Notes under the pieces: generated by a model
Databases searched by the model: none
Told to the model about the DNA's origin: nothing
The model's input: only the letters and a program-made list of their open reading frames with translations
Shown here: positions 1 through 7,496 of the stretch, one piece after another
How the letters are laid out: every line of letters starts with the position of its first letter
How positions within the stretch are numbered: position 1 is the first letter of the stretch
Translations under genes and position numbers: made by a program
IMG/VR virus record: IMGVR_UViG_3300045927_000062
Location: 1 to 23,154 of that record
From: a virus
DNA: 23,154 nt
Direction: 5' to 3' (one strand)

Positions 1-49
1 CCGACGCGCGAATTTTCGGGCAACGCGGCGATTTAGGCCCGTATTTATT

Positions 50-139
50 GGGGTTTTTGAGGTGCTGGGCCAAAAGCTGATTTCCTTAGGGTTTTGGGCC
101 GTTTTCCTCGTGATTTATGGCCTGTTTTTAGGGTTTTTG
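50..139. repeat. Three RGGGTTTT(T)G repeats upstream of small terminase
   Basis: The first 173 bases hold no credible gene. Three copies of a G/T motif lie at 50-59 (GGGGTTTTTG), 88-96 (AGGGTTTTG) and 130-139 (AGGGTTTTTG), spaced about 40 bases, or four helical turns. In cos phages the small terminase binds repeated sites between the cut site and its own gene, so these are candidate terminase-binding sites. That role is inferred from position only; a late promoter was looked for here and not found. Confidence 0.35.
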
Positions 140-173
140 TGGATGGTGGTCCTGGCCATTCAGCGGAGTATTC

Positions 174-659
174 ATGGGGTATGAACGCAGCGGACGCCGG
201 CCGAAGCCCACGGCGCTCCATGTGCTGCTCGGCAATCCCTCGAAAAAGAAACTCAATCTCCGGGAACCGCGGCCGCCGGCCGGCGCGGTGCTGCCGCCGA
301 AGGAGCTCTCCGCCGCGGCCCGCGCGCTCTGGCAGGAACTGGCGCCCAAGGCGATCGAGATGGGCGTCCTGACGACGGTCGACGTGCGCGCGTTCGGGGC
401 GCTCTGCGAGCTCCAGGCGACATTTAACGAAATATCGGCGCAAAAAGCGGTAGACGGCTATAAGGCGGTCACCTGGGCGGAGGATGAATTCGGGGTCGAC
501 GTGTTAAAAATCAGCCCAATTCTGCGGCTCGAGCGAGACACGGCGGCGGCGCTCAAGTGGTACTACGCCATGTTCGGGCTGGAGCCGAGCAGTCGTTCCA
601 AGCTGGTCGTGGGGTCGCTCGCGTCCACGCCAGCGGCGGCCGTGTCGAAGTGGGCGTAA
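174..659 (+). CDS. terS: Phage terminase small subunit (P27 family)
   Basis: This 161-residue protein is the DNA-recognition subunit of the packaging motor. The N-terminus has the P27-family signature: a basic GRRPKPTALHVLLGNPSKK stretch followed by an EPRPP segment, then a helical region (about residues 43-110) with ELSAAARALWQEL and a mixed helical C-terminus. Length matches the family (roughly 140-170). The ATG at 174 is preceded by GGAG at a good distance. It lies upstream of the large terminase with one structural-type gene between, and it would follow the HNH gene at the right end of the window if the ends were joined, the usual HNH-TerS-TerL packaging block. It should bind the packaging initiation site and hand DNA to TerL. 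Confidence 0.88.
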   Translation: MGYERSGRRPKPTALHVLLGNPSKKKLNLREPRPPAGAVLPPKELSAAARALWQELAPKAIEMGVLTTVDVRAFGALCELQATFNEISAQKAVDGYKAVTWAEDEFGVDVLKISPILRLERDTAAALKWYYAMFGLEPSSRSKLVVGSLASTPAAAVSKWA

Positions 660-678
660 CAGGAAGGAAGTGATTCCC

Positions 679-1248
679 ATGCCGAGTAAACAAGTCACGA
701 TCCAGGGCGTGTTGACGTGGGAGGAAGGCGAACCGCCGTCGATCTGGGGCGGGGCGAATCAACCGTTCCCAGGCTACGGTCTCCCAGGGCAACCGCCGGG
801 GATCTGGGGCGGCGGGCCGTTTCCGCAACCGCCGATCCATATTCCGCCGCAACCGCCTGGGATCTGGGGCGGCGCGAATCAACCGTTTCCAGGCTACGGG
901 CTCCCAGGCCGTCCGCCGGGAACGTGGGGCGGTTCGGGCGAGCCGTTTCCTGGCTACGGGCTGCCAGGACCACCGCCGGGGATCTGGGGCGGTGCGAATC
1001 AGCCGTTTCCCGGATACGGATTACCTGGAGGCGGTTCCGGCGGCGGAGGTGAACCAGGGTATCCGGGCGGTCCCAGCGGCGGGATCAATCAGCCGATCGC
1101 GGGTGTGCCGGGTCCAGGCGGCGCCTATGTCTGGTACTGGTCGCCAGCGTGGGGCTGGATTGCGAAGCTCGAGTCCGGGCCTTTGACGCCTGGCAGCGGA
1201 AGCGCGGAGCATCCGGCAGACCTGCCGGAGCCAAAAACGGGCGTCTAG
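679..1248 (+). CDS. Gly/Pro/Trp-rich tandem-repeat protein, unknown function
   Basis: I do not recognise a characterised function. The protein has 189 residues from ATG 679, which follows AGGAAGGAAGTG; an upstream in-frame ATT/ATG-like start at 670 is less likely. Residues 1-17 (MPSKQVTIQGVLTWEEG) form a leader whose near-copy occurs as a separate mini-ORF at 21833-21898. Residues 18-117 are five tandem 20-residue units built on PPGIWGGANQPFPGYGLPG. A Gly-rich linker follows, then an aromatic patch (AYVWYWSPAWGWIAKLE, about residues 153-169) and a charged Pro-rich tail. No signal peptide or membrane helix is seen. Its place between the terminase genes suggests a late, possibly virion-associated or surface-exposed protein; that is inference. 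Low-complexity proteins of this PGIWG type occur in other environmental phages, to my knowledge without an assigned role. Confidence 0.75.
   Translation: MPSKQVTIQGVLTWEEGEPPSIWGGANQPFPGYGLPGQPPGIWGGGPFPQPPIHIPPQPPGIWGGANQPFPGYGLPGRPPGTWGGSGEPFPGYGLPGPPPGIWGGANQPFPGYGLPGGGSGGGGEPGYPGGPSGGINQPIAGVPGPGGAYVWYWSPAWGWIAKLESGPLTPGSGSAEHPADLPEPKTGV
730..1029 (+). repeat. Five 60-bp in-frame tandem repeats
   Basis: Five consecutive 60-base units encode five 20-residue repeats. Units 1, 3 and 5 share IWGGANQPFPGYGLPG exactly; unit 4 is a variant (TWGGSGEPFPGYGLPG) and unit 2 is divergent (IWGGGPFPQPPIHIPP) but keeps exact length. The conserved register and nucleotide similarity indicate duplication within the gene, and copy number could vary by slippage or recombination. 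Confidence 0.92.
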
Positions 1249-1250
1249 CT

Positions 1251-1290
1251 AAAAAAAATGGGCCGTCATGTGTTCGAAGCATGGCGGCCC
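1251..1290 (-). terminator. Intrinsic-terminator-like hairpin pointing leftward
   Basis: Eight A residues at 1251-1258 precede an 11-bp stem (GGGCCGTCATG at 1260-1270 pairing with CATGGCGGCCC at 1280-1290, one G-U pair) with a 9-base loop. Read on the minus strand this is a GC-rich hairpin followed directly by a T8 tract, the form of a Rho-independent terminator. No minus-strand gene ends here. On the plus strand it sits between two genes in the 90-base gap before the large terminase and has no T tract. Confidence 0.5.
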
Positions 1291-1338
1291 GATGCCGGGA
1301 ACCGCACCCGCGGCGCGGGTGCACGAGCAGTATAGCAA

Positions 1339-2883
1339 ATGGCTCAAGGGCGGCCGCCTCTTCCGTCGACCCGCAAGATCAAACTCATTAATCAACTCAA
1401 GCACGTCAAGGGTCCGTTTGCCGGCCAGACATTCAATCTGCGACCCTGGCAGAAGGCGATCATTCGGCGGCTGTTTGAGCTCGATCCGTACGGCCGGCGG
1501 AAACATCGACTCGCGCTCCTGATGCTGCCGCGCAAGAACGGGAAAAGCGCCTTAGGCGCGGCGCTGGCGATCGACGGGCTCCTGTTCGATCACGAAGCGG
1601 GCGCGGAGGTGATCAGCGCCGCGGCGGATCGGGAGCAGGCGAGCCTCATCTTCAACATGGCGGTCGCCATGATCCGGGCGGATGCGGAGCTCGAGGCGAT
1701 GTGTGAAATCGTGGAATCGCAAAAGCGGATCGTGCATCGGCCGAGCGGATCGGTCTATCGGGCGATTTCCGCGGAGGCGTATAGCAAGCATGGCGCGAAC
1801 GTGTCCCGGTGTATCTACGACGAGCTCCACGCGGCGCCGTCGCGGGACTTGTTCGATGTCCTGATGACGTCGATGGGCGGGCGAGCGCAACCCCTGATGA
1901 TTGCGATATCCACGGCTGGCTACGATCGACATAGTGTGCTGTTCGAGCTCTACAGCCATGCGAAAAAGGTTCTGGACGATCCTGCGCTCGATCCGTCGTT
2001 TCTGCCGATCGTGTATGAGGCTGCACCTGATGATGATTGGACGGATGAGCAAATCTGGACGAAAGCGAATCCGGCGCTAGGGGATTTCCGGTCGCTCGAG
2101 GAGATGCGGATGGCGGCGGCGCGGGCGAAGGAAATCCCGGCCCAGGAGCAAGCATTTCGACGGCTGTATCTGAACCAGTGGACGGAAAGCGGGGAACGCT
2201 GGATCAGCCTCGAGGCGTGGGATCGTTGCCGTGTGGGAGTCGAGCGCGCGGCGCTCGCCGGCCGGCGCTGCTTCGTCGGGCTTGATCTGTCCACGACAAC
2301 GGATCTGAGTGCGGCCGTGGCCGTGTTTCCTGATGGGGACGGCTTCGATGTGCTGGCGCAGTTCTTCTTGCCGGAGGAGGCCATCCGGCGCCGCGTGGTC
2401 CGGGATCGCGTGCCGTATGATGTCTGGACGCGCGAAGGGCATATCACGGCGATCCCCGGCGCGGTGGTTGATTATGAACGCGTCCGCGCGTTGCTCAAGG
2501 AGTGGGACGCGGCCTTCGATCTGCGGGTGATTGCGTATGATCCGTGGAATGCAACCGACCTGGTGAACCGGCTCGAGAAAGAGGATGGATTGAATTGCTT
2601 CAAGGTGCGGCAGGGATTTGCGTCCTTGACGGCGCCGTCAAAAAGCCTGGAAACGGCCGTGCTCTCTCGAAAGCTCCGGCACACGGGCGATCCGGTGCTG
2701 CGCTGGAACGTCGGCAACGTGGTCGCGGAAACGGACCAGGCCGGCAATGTGCGACCGTCGAAAAAGCTCTCGACCGAGCGGATTGACGGCGCCGTCGCGC
2801 TGATCATGGCGATTGACGCCATGGAACGGAACGATCACGATCGGCCGCCGGCATTCCAGATGTTTATCTACGGCCGACCATAG
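1339..2883 (+). CDS. terL: Phage terminase large subunit (HK97-like TerL)
   Basis: The 514-residue motor ATPase/nuclease pumps DNA into the prohead and cuts it. It has an adenine-binding Q motif (LRPWQ, residues 34-38), Walker A PRKNGKS (64-70), Walker B CIYDE (158-162, catalytic Glu162) and a coupling-type STAG motif (191-194). The RNase H-like nuclease domain shows acidic residues at Asp316 (GLDLSTTTD), Asp401 (IAYDPWN) and Asp483 (ERIDGAVALIMA). Length is normal for the family. ATG 1339 is the first start after an in-frame TAG at 1333 and lacks a clear Shine-Dalgarno sequence, so expression may depend on the upstream gene. Its partner is the P27-type small subunit at 174. Both domains look intact. 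Confidence 0.95.
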   Translation: MAQGRPPLPSTRKIKLINQLKHVKGPFAGQTFNLRPWQKAIIRRLFELDPYGRRKHRLALLMLPRKNGKSALGAALAIDGLLFDHEAGAEVISAAADREQASLIFNMAVAMIRADAELEAMCEIVESQKRIVHRPSGSVYRAISAEAYSKHGANVSRCIYDELHAAPSRDLFDVLMTSMGGRAQPLMIAISTAGYDRHSVLFELYSHAKKVLDDPALDPSFLPIVYEAAPDDDWTDEQIWTKANPALGDFRSLEEMRMAAARAKEIPAQEQAFRRLYLNQWTESGERWISLEAWDRCRVGVERAALAGRRCFVGLDLSTTTDLSAAVAVFPDGDGFDVLAQFFLPEEAIRRRVVRDRVPYDVWTREGHITAIPGAVVDYERVRALLKEWDAAFDLRVIAYDPWNATDLVNRLEKEDGLNCFKVRQGFASLTAPSKSLETAVLSRKLRHTGDPVLRWNVGNVVAETDQAGNVRPSKKLSTERIDGAVALIMAIDAMERNDHDRPPAFQMFIYGRP

Positions 2884-2891
2884 CGTGGGGA

Positions 2892-3086
2892 ATGGCGGAC
2901 AAGCCACGGCGCGGCCGGCCGCCGGTAGAGCCTGGGGAACGGTCCGTGCTGGTCACGGTGACGCTGCCGGCCGGCTCCTACGATCGCTATTGCCTCGAAG
3001 CGCTCCGCGAATCGGTCAGCGTACCGGAAATCATTCGGCGGCAGCTCAAACTGACTAAACAACCAAAAAATCGCCACGAACGCTGA
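2892..3086 (+). CDS. Small ribbon-helix-helix-like phage protein
   Basis: This is a 64-residue basic protein. After an Arg/Pro-rich start (KPRRGRPPVEPGERS) comes a predicted beta strand (VLVTVTLPAGSYDRY) and a helical stretch (CLEALRESVSVPEIIRRQLKL), the order expected for a ribbon-helix-helix DNA-binding fold. The start ATG follows TGGGGA eight bases after the TerL stop. Small proteins of this pattern are common between TerL and head genes in phages of GC-rich hosts; a role in regulation or packaging is inferred, not shown. It is separated from the capsid fusion gene by 22 bases. Confidence 0.65.
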   Translation: MADKPRRGRPPVEPGERSVLVTVTLPAGSYDRYCLEALRESVSVPEIIRRQLKLTKQPKNRHER

Positions 3087-3108
3087 CGGCTGGCATAGTC
3101 AGTCGGCG

Positions 3109-4962
3109 GTGCTCTCGAACGCGTACGCGCTGCTCGAGGTGAAGTCCGTCGACGCGGAAGCCCGGACAATCACGGGCATGGCGTCGACCCCGTCCCCGGA
3201 TCGGATGGGGGACGAGCTCGATCCGTTCGGCGCCGTCTTTCGGAATCCCCTCCCGCTCCTGCTGCACCACGATCACCACCGGCCGGTCGGCCGCGTCACG
3301 CTCGGGCCCGTGACCGCGAAAGGCATCGCCTTTACGGCGGTCCTTCCTCAAATCACTGAAGCGGGCGCGCTGCGCGATCGGGTGACGGAAGCCTGGCAGT
3401 CGATCAAGGCGGGGCTGCTCACGGGCGTCAGTGTCGGCTATCGCATTCTCGACGGCGGGATCACTCCGCTGGCCAAGGGCGGGGTCCGGCTCACGCGGAC
3501 GGAAATTTGTGAGCTCAGCCTGGTGTCGATTCCCGCGAACCACGAAGCGACGATCTACAGCGTGAAAACGCTCGACGCTCAATATACGGCCGCGATGGGC
3601 CGCGAGGAACCGCGCCGCGATGGGCGCTCGACGAACGGGCAGACCATGACCACGGGAGAACGCATCAAGCAATTTGAAAACTCGCGGGCGGCACGGGTCG
3701 CACGCATGGCGGCGATCATGGAATCAGCCGCCGACGATTCGACGCTCGAGCAAGCGGCGCGGGATGAATACGACGGGATTGCGATCGAGGTCAAGGGAAT
3801 CGATGAGGATCTGATTCGCTACCGGGAACTCGAGCGGGTCCAAGCCGCCGGGGCGACCAGGGTCGAGGGGAACGGGTCGGCGGCCGCGGCCCAGGTGCGA
3901 TCGGGGTCGGTCGTGTCGGTGAAATCGAATGCGCCGGCCGGCTCCGCGTTCGTTCGGAGCACAAAGGTGCTGCTCCAGGCGAAGGGCGATTCGTTCCGGG
4001 CGATGGAGCTGGCGAAGGCGTATCGCGATCCGGATGTGGAACTCCTCGTGAAAGCGGCGGTCGCGCCTGGAAACACCACCGATCCGGCGTGGGCGGGCGC
4101 GCTGGTTCAGATCACGAACCTCACGAACGAGTTCATTGCGTTGCAGCGTCCTGGCTCGATTATCGGCCAAATCGCTTTGAAGAAAGTTCCGCCCAATACG
4201 TCGATACCGATGGTCACGGCCGGCGGTACCTACAAGTGGGTCGGGCAGGGCGGCGCGAAGCCTGTCGGGAAAATGCAATTCGGATCGGTATCGATCGGTC
4301 TGACGAAGTGCGCCGGAATCATGGCGCTCACAGAGGAATTGGTTCGTAGTTCCTCGCCTGATGCGGAGGGGATCATTCGCGACGAAATGATCAAGGGGAT
4401 CAACGCGTTCCTTGATCAGCAATTTACCGATCCAACGGTGGCGGCGGTCGCGAACGTCTCGCCGGCGTCAATCACGAACGGCGCGCCGACGACGGCAAGC
4501 CTGGACGATCCGGCGAAGGATATCGGGGCGCTCGTGGCGTACTTCTCGAGCAACGGTCTACCGTTGGCGGGCCTGACGATCATCATGTCGGAAAAGAACG
4601 CCTATGCGATGGGCGCGAAAACGAACGCGCTCGGGGCGCCGGCGTTTCCGGGGGTCGGGGCGACTGGTGGAAGCTCGATGGGCGTCAAGATCGTGGCGTC
4701 CAACGTCGTCGGGGCGAACGTGATTGCGCTCGCACCGAATTACGTCCTGCTCGTGGACGAAGGCGGGGTGTCAATCGACGTTTCGCGCGAGGCATCCGTC
4801 CAGATGTCCGATACGCCGGTGTCCCCGACGGATGCCACGGCGGTCTGGACGTCGTTCTTTCAGGAGAACCTGGTCGGGATCAGGGCGGAACGCTACATCA
4901 ACTGGAAAAAGGCGACCAATACGGCCGTCTACTACCTCACGGATGCCGTGTACGCCGTCTAG
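3109..4962 (+). CDS. Fused HK97-type prohead protease and major capsid protein
   Basis: One 617-residue protein joins two head functions that are usually separate. Residues about 1-155 are an HK97-type (U35) prohead protease with His53/His54 in LLLHHDHHRPVGRV and the Ser140 motif LSLVSIPAN. Residues about 165-260 are a charged helical linker (TGERIKQFENSRAARVARM and on) that matches the scaffolding delta domain. From about 285 onward is the HK97 capsid fold, including the IPMVTAGGTYKWVGQG and CAGIMALTEELV segments and a C-terminal GIRAERYINWKKA strand. The start is GTG 3109 with a weak ribosome site. The protease must cut the fusion to free mature capsid protein, probably in residues 250-290. 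Such fusions are known in some HK97-like phages. The gene lies before the portal, unlike the usual portal-protease-capsid order. Confidence 0.92.
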   Translation: MLSNAYALLEVKSVDAEARTITGMASTPSPDRMGDELDPFGAVFRNPLPLLLHHDHHRPVGRVTLGPVTAKGIAFTAVLPQITEAGALRDRVTEAWQSIKAGLLTGVSVGYRILDGGITPLAKGGVRLTRTEICELSLVSIPANHEATIYSVKTLDAQYTAAMGREEPRRDGRSTNGQTMTTGERIKQFENSRAARVARMAAIMESAADDSTLEQAARDEYDGIAIEVKGIDEDLIRYRELERVQAAGATRVEGNGSAAAAQVRSGSVVSVKSNAPAGSAFVRSTKVLLQAKGDSFRAMELAKAYRDPDVELLVKAAVAPGNTTDPAWAGALVQITNLTNEFIALQRPGSIIGQIALKKVPPNTSIPMVTAGGTYKWVGQGGAKPVGKMQFGSVSIGLTKCAGIMALTEELVRSSSPDAEGIIRDEMIKGINAFLDQQFTDPTVAAVANVSPASITNGAPTTASLDDPAKDIGALVAYFSSNGLPLAGLTIIMSEKNAYAMGAKTNALGAPAFPGVGATGGSSMGVKIVASNVVGANVIALAPNYVLLVDEGGVSIDVSREASVQMSDTPVSPTDATAVWTSFFQENLVGIRAERYINWKKATNTAVYYLTDAVYAV

Positions 4963-4967
4963 CGGGA

Positions 4968-6362
4968 ATGGAACTGAAGATCGGGCGGTTCGAGCTCAGT
5001 CTGAAAGCGCTGCCTCGCGCGCCGGTGCTCCAGCCGGCGCGCGGGTCCGGCGGTTGGTATCCGATCGTCCGCGAGCCGTCGATGGGCGCCTGGCAACGGA
5101 ACGAAGCGATCCACGGGGATACGGCGCTCAGCTATCCGGCCGTGTTCGCGTGCGTGACGCTGATCGCCCAGGATATCGCCAAGCTCCGGCTCCGGCTCGT
5201 GGAAGTGGACGAGGACGGGATCTGGACGGAGGCGGTCAATCCGGCCTACTCACCGTTCCTGCGACGGCCCAATCGCTACCAGAACATCATCAAGTTCGTC
5301 GAACAGTGGATCACCTCCAAGGTCTATCGCGGGAATGCGTACGCCTTGAAGGAACGCGATCAACGCGGGATCGTGAAGGCGGCCTATGTGCTCGATCCGT
5401 CGAAAGTGACCCCGCTGGTCGCGGAGGACGGCGCCGTCTATTACGAGCTCCGCCGGGACAATCTCTCCGGGGTGACCACGCCGGCCGGGATTCCCGCAGA
5501 CACGCTCACGGTGCCGGCCTCGGAAATCATGCACGATCCGATGGTCTGCCTGTTTCATCCGCTGATCGGCGTCTCGCCGCTCTATGCGTGTGGCCTGTCG
5601 GCGCTCCAGGGCCTGACCATGCAGCAGACGTCCAGCAATTTCTTTGCGGCCGGCGCCGCGCCGGGCGGCGTGCTCACAGCGCCCGGCCATATCGGGGACG
5701 ATACGGCGCTCCGCCTCAAGGACTATTTCGAGCGCGAATTTACGGGGGAGAACGCGGGCCGGATTGCGGTCGTGGGCGATGGTCTGAAGTACGAGCCCAT
5801 GACGGTCAACGCGGCCGATTCCAAACTCATCGAGCAGCTCAACTGGACCGCGGAAACGATCTGCACCTGTTACCACGTGCCGCCCTACATGGTGGGGATC
5901 GGGCCGCATCCGCCGTACCAGAACAGTGAACCGCTGCTCCAGCAGTACTACTCGCAATGTCTGCAGAGTCTGATCAATTCCTTTGAAACGGTGCTGGACG
6001 AAGGCCTGGGACTAACGGGCTCGAACCTGGGGACGGAATTCGATCCGGATGATCTGATCTGGCTCGACACGGCCACGCGGACGAAGGCGGCTGCGGACGG
6101 GATCGGCTCGGGCGCGCTGGCGCCGAACGAAGCCCGAAAAAAGTATTTCGGCCTCGGTCCCGTGCCCGGCGGCGAATCGCCCTATATGCAGCAGCAAAAT
6201 TACAGCCTCGAGGCGCTGACGGCGCGCGATTCCGCGGCCGTCACGCCGGCGCCCACGCCAGCCATCCCGGCGCCAGTTGAGGACGAAGGCGAAAAGACGT
6301 GGACCGCGATCGCGGTGGCGCTCCTGCGCAAGGATTGGTCGGGGCTGACCGATGCCGCTTGA
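4968..6362 (+). CDS. Portal protein (HK97 family)
   Basis: This 464-residue protein forms the dodecameric DNA channel at one capsid vertex and the docking site for TerL and the tail. The N-terminal half carries the family core: NEAIHGDTALSYPAVFACVTLIAQDIAKL, a Pro-rich LRRPNRYQN segment, then VYRGNAYALKERD. The clip/stem region follows, with DPMVCLFHPLIGVSPLYACG and FFAAGAAPGGVLTAPG. The C-terminal part has the portal signature ICTCYHVPPYMVG. A Pro/Ala-rich tail (about residues 420-440) precedes the end. ATG 4968 is six bases after the capsid stop with GCGGGA upstream. The 3' end overlaps the next gene by 11 bases, so the two are likely translationally coupled. Confidence 0.94.
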   Translation: MELKIGRFELSLKALPRAPVLQPARGSGGWYPIVREPSMGAWQRNEAIHGDTALSYPAVFACVTLIAQDIAKLRLRLVEVDEDGIWTEAVNPAYSPFLRRPNRYQNIIKFVEQWITSKVYRGNAYALKERDQRGIVKAAYVLDPSKVTPLVAEDGAVYYELRRDNLSGVTTPAGIPADTLTVPASEIMHDPMVCLFHPLIGVSPLYACGLSALQGLTMQQTSSNFFAAGAAPGGVLTAPGHIGDDTALRLKDYFEREFTGENAGRIAVVGDGLKYEPMTVNAADSKLIEQLNWTAETICTCYHVPPYMVGIGPHPPYQNSEPLLQQYYSQCLQSLINSFETVLDEGLGLTGSNLGTEFDPDDLIWLDTATRTKAAADGIGSGALAPNEARKKYFGLGPVPGGESPYMQQQNYSLEALTARDSAAVTPAPTPAIPAPVEDEGEKTWTAIAVALLRKDWSGLTDAA

Positions 6363-6843
6363 AGCTGCCGCGGTCGCGGACGTGCTGGAAACGGTCATTC
6401 GGACCGCCCTCGCGCCCTTGAACGCGCGGGTCAAGGCGCTGGAGTACTACAACTACCCGGAGATGATCGGGGCGCTCAGAGAGCGGCTGGCGGCCCTGGA
6501 AGCGCAACCGCTGATTCCTGGTCCGCCTGGGGAGAACGGCGCGGACGGCGCCCCGGGCGCGGACGGGCTCGGCTTCGACGACTACGAGGTGATCTACGAC
6601 GGCGAGCGGACGTTTACGCATCGCTGGACGCGGGGCGATCGCGTGGTCGAGAAATCGTTTGCCGTGCCGATGCCGCTGTACCGGGGCGTGTTCGTCGAGG
6701 GGCGGATCTACGAACGGGGCGATGTCGTGACGGTGCGGGGCTCGATGTACGTCTGCCTCGAGGATACAACGGGGCGGCCGGCGTCGGAGTCGAAGGCGTG
6801 GACGCTCTCAGTCAAGAGCGGACAGGACTCCCGCGGACGCTAG
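6352..6843 (+). CDS. Collagen-like protein with carbohydrate-binding-like C-terminus
   Basis: The 163-residue protein has three parts. Residues 1-52 are helical with heptad spacing (ADVLETVIRTALAPLNARVKALE, then EMIGALRERLAALEAQ) and could trimerise. Residues 57-72 are five Gly-X-Y triplets (GPPGENGADGAPGADG), a short collagen-like segment. Residues about 108-155 (YRGVFVEGRIYERGDVV, VRGSMYVCLED, AWTLSV) match the pattern of small carbohydrate-binding (CBM5/12-like) modules found in phage and chitinase proteins. It starts inside the portal gene. The combination of a coiled coil, a collagen-like stalk and a glycan-binding head suggests a trimeric fibre displayed on the virion, perhaps at the head or neck; that placement is inferred from gene order. 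Confidence 0.7.
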   Translation: MPLEAAAVADVLETVIRTALAPLNARVKALEYYNYPEMIGALRERLAALEAQPLIPGPPGENGADGAPGADGLGFDDYEVIYDGERTFTHRWTRGDRVVEKSFAVPMPLYRGVFVEGRIYERGDVVTVRGSMYVCLEDTTGRPASESKAWTLSVKSGQDSRGR

Positions 6844-6846
6844 GCG

Positions 6847-7158
6847 ATGGCAACCCTGGTCACGCTCGAGGAAGCCAAACGCCAGCTCCGGATTACCGAC
6901 ACGTTCCACGATGCCGAGGTCCAGGCCGTGGTCGATGACGCCGACGCGATCATCCGGCGCTACCTCAAGAAAGCGAACGATCCGCTCTGGAACAGTACGA
7001 GCGTGCCATTCGAAATTAAAGCGGCGGTCAAACTGATGATCGGGCACCTGTACGAGCACCGCGGCGATGAGTGGGGCGAATCGAACGAGGCGGACGATCG
7101 CACCTGGTCGGCCGTGGGCAATCTGCTCGTGATGTGGCGCGATCCGGCGCTGGCGTGA
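6847..7158 (+). CDS. Head-tail connector protein (gp6-like)
   Basis: At 103 residues this matches the HK97 gp6/phage connector family in length and pattern. It begins LVTLEEAKRQLRI, has an acidic helix pair (DAEVQAVVDDADAIIRRYL), a hydrophobic helix FEIKAAVKLMIGHLYEHR and a final helix WSAVGNLLVMWRDP. Family members form a ring beneath the portal that extends the DNA channel. The ATG is three bases after the preceding stop, and the stop TGA overlaps the next ATG (TGATG). Confidence 0.85.
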   Translation: MATLVTLEEAKRQLRITDTFHDAEVQAVVDDADAIIRRYLKKANDPLWNSTSVPFEIKAAVKLMIGHLYEHRGDEWGESNEADDRTWSAVGNLLVMWRDPALA

Positions 7159-7490
7159 TGGGCGTCGGGCAATTCCGGCATCTCGGGCTGTTTCAGAAGC
7201 CCGGCGCTGCGGTGCCGGATGGCGAAGGCGGCTATACCGAAGGGTGGACCGATCTGGAGCCGCCGCAGTGGGCGGTCGACATTGCGCCGGCGTCGGTGCG
7301 GGATCTGGAACGCCTGAGCTCGTCGACGGTCGCGGCGACGGCGACGCACGTCATCACCGGCCGCTACCGGCCGGATGTGGACGTCTCGACGCGCATGCTG
7401 TTCGAGGGGCGCGTGTTCCAGGTGACCGGCGTGATCAATGAATTCGAGCGCGATCGGCTGATGCGCCTGGTCGCGGAGGAACAGGTCTAG
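7158..7490 (+). CDS. Head closure / head-tail joining protein
   Basis: This 110-residue protein fits the SPP1 gp16-like head-tail joining family: a small beta-barrel with LFQKPGAAVPDGEGGYTEGW, a strand WAVDIAPASVRDLERL, the typical ATHVITGRYRPDVDVSTRM core and a C-terminal FQVTGVINEFERDRLMRLVAEE. Open frame extends upstream to 7071, but the ATG at 7158 overlaps the connector stop and begins the conserved part. It should plug or seal the connector after packaging and provide the tail docking surface. Confidence 0.84.
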   Translation: MGVGQFRHLGLFQKPGAAVPDGEGGYTEGWTDLEPPQWAVDIAPASVRDLERLSSSTVAATATHVITGRYRPDVDVSTRMLFEGRVFQVTGVINEFERDRLMRLVAEEQV

Positions 7491-7496
7491 GCGGGC

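Noticed and set aside
45-443. Leftward 132-aa frame over the small terminase
   Set aside because: It is antisense to a confident P27 terminase gene, Arg/Gly-rich as expected of a shadow in GC-rich DNA, and has no ribosome site.
717-1052. 111-aa frame across the 60-bp repeats
   Set aside because: The repeat length is a multiple of three, so all frames stay open. Only the 679 frame has a ribosome site and a natural leader.
1306-1324. GCACCCG hairpin before terL as a terminator
   Set aside because: A 7-bp stem exists (GCACCCG-CGGCG-CGGGTGC) but no T tract follows and terL must be transcribed through it.
1268-1522. Small gene overlapping the terL start
   Set aside because: It runs out of frame through conserved TerL sequence and has no homology-like features beyond its first few residues.
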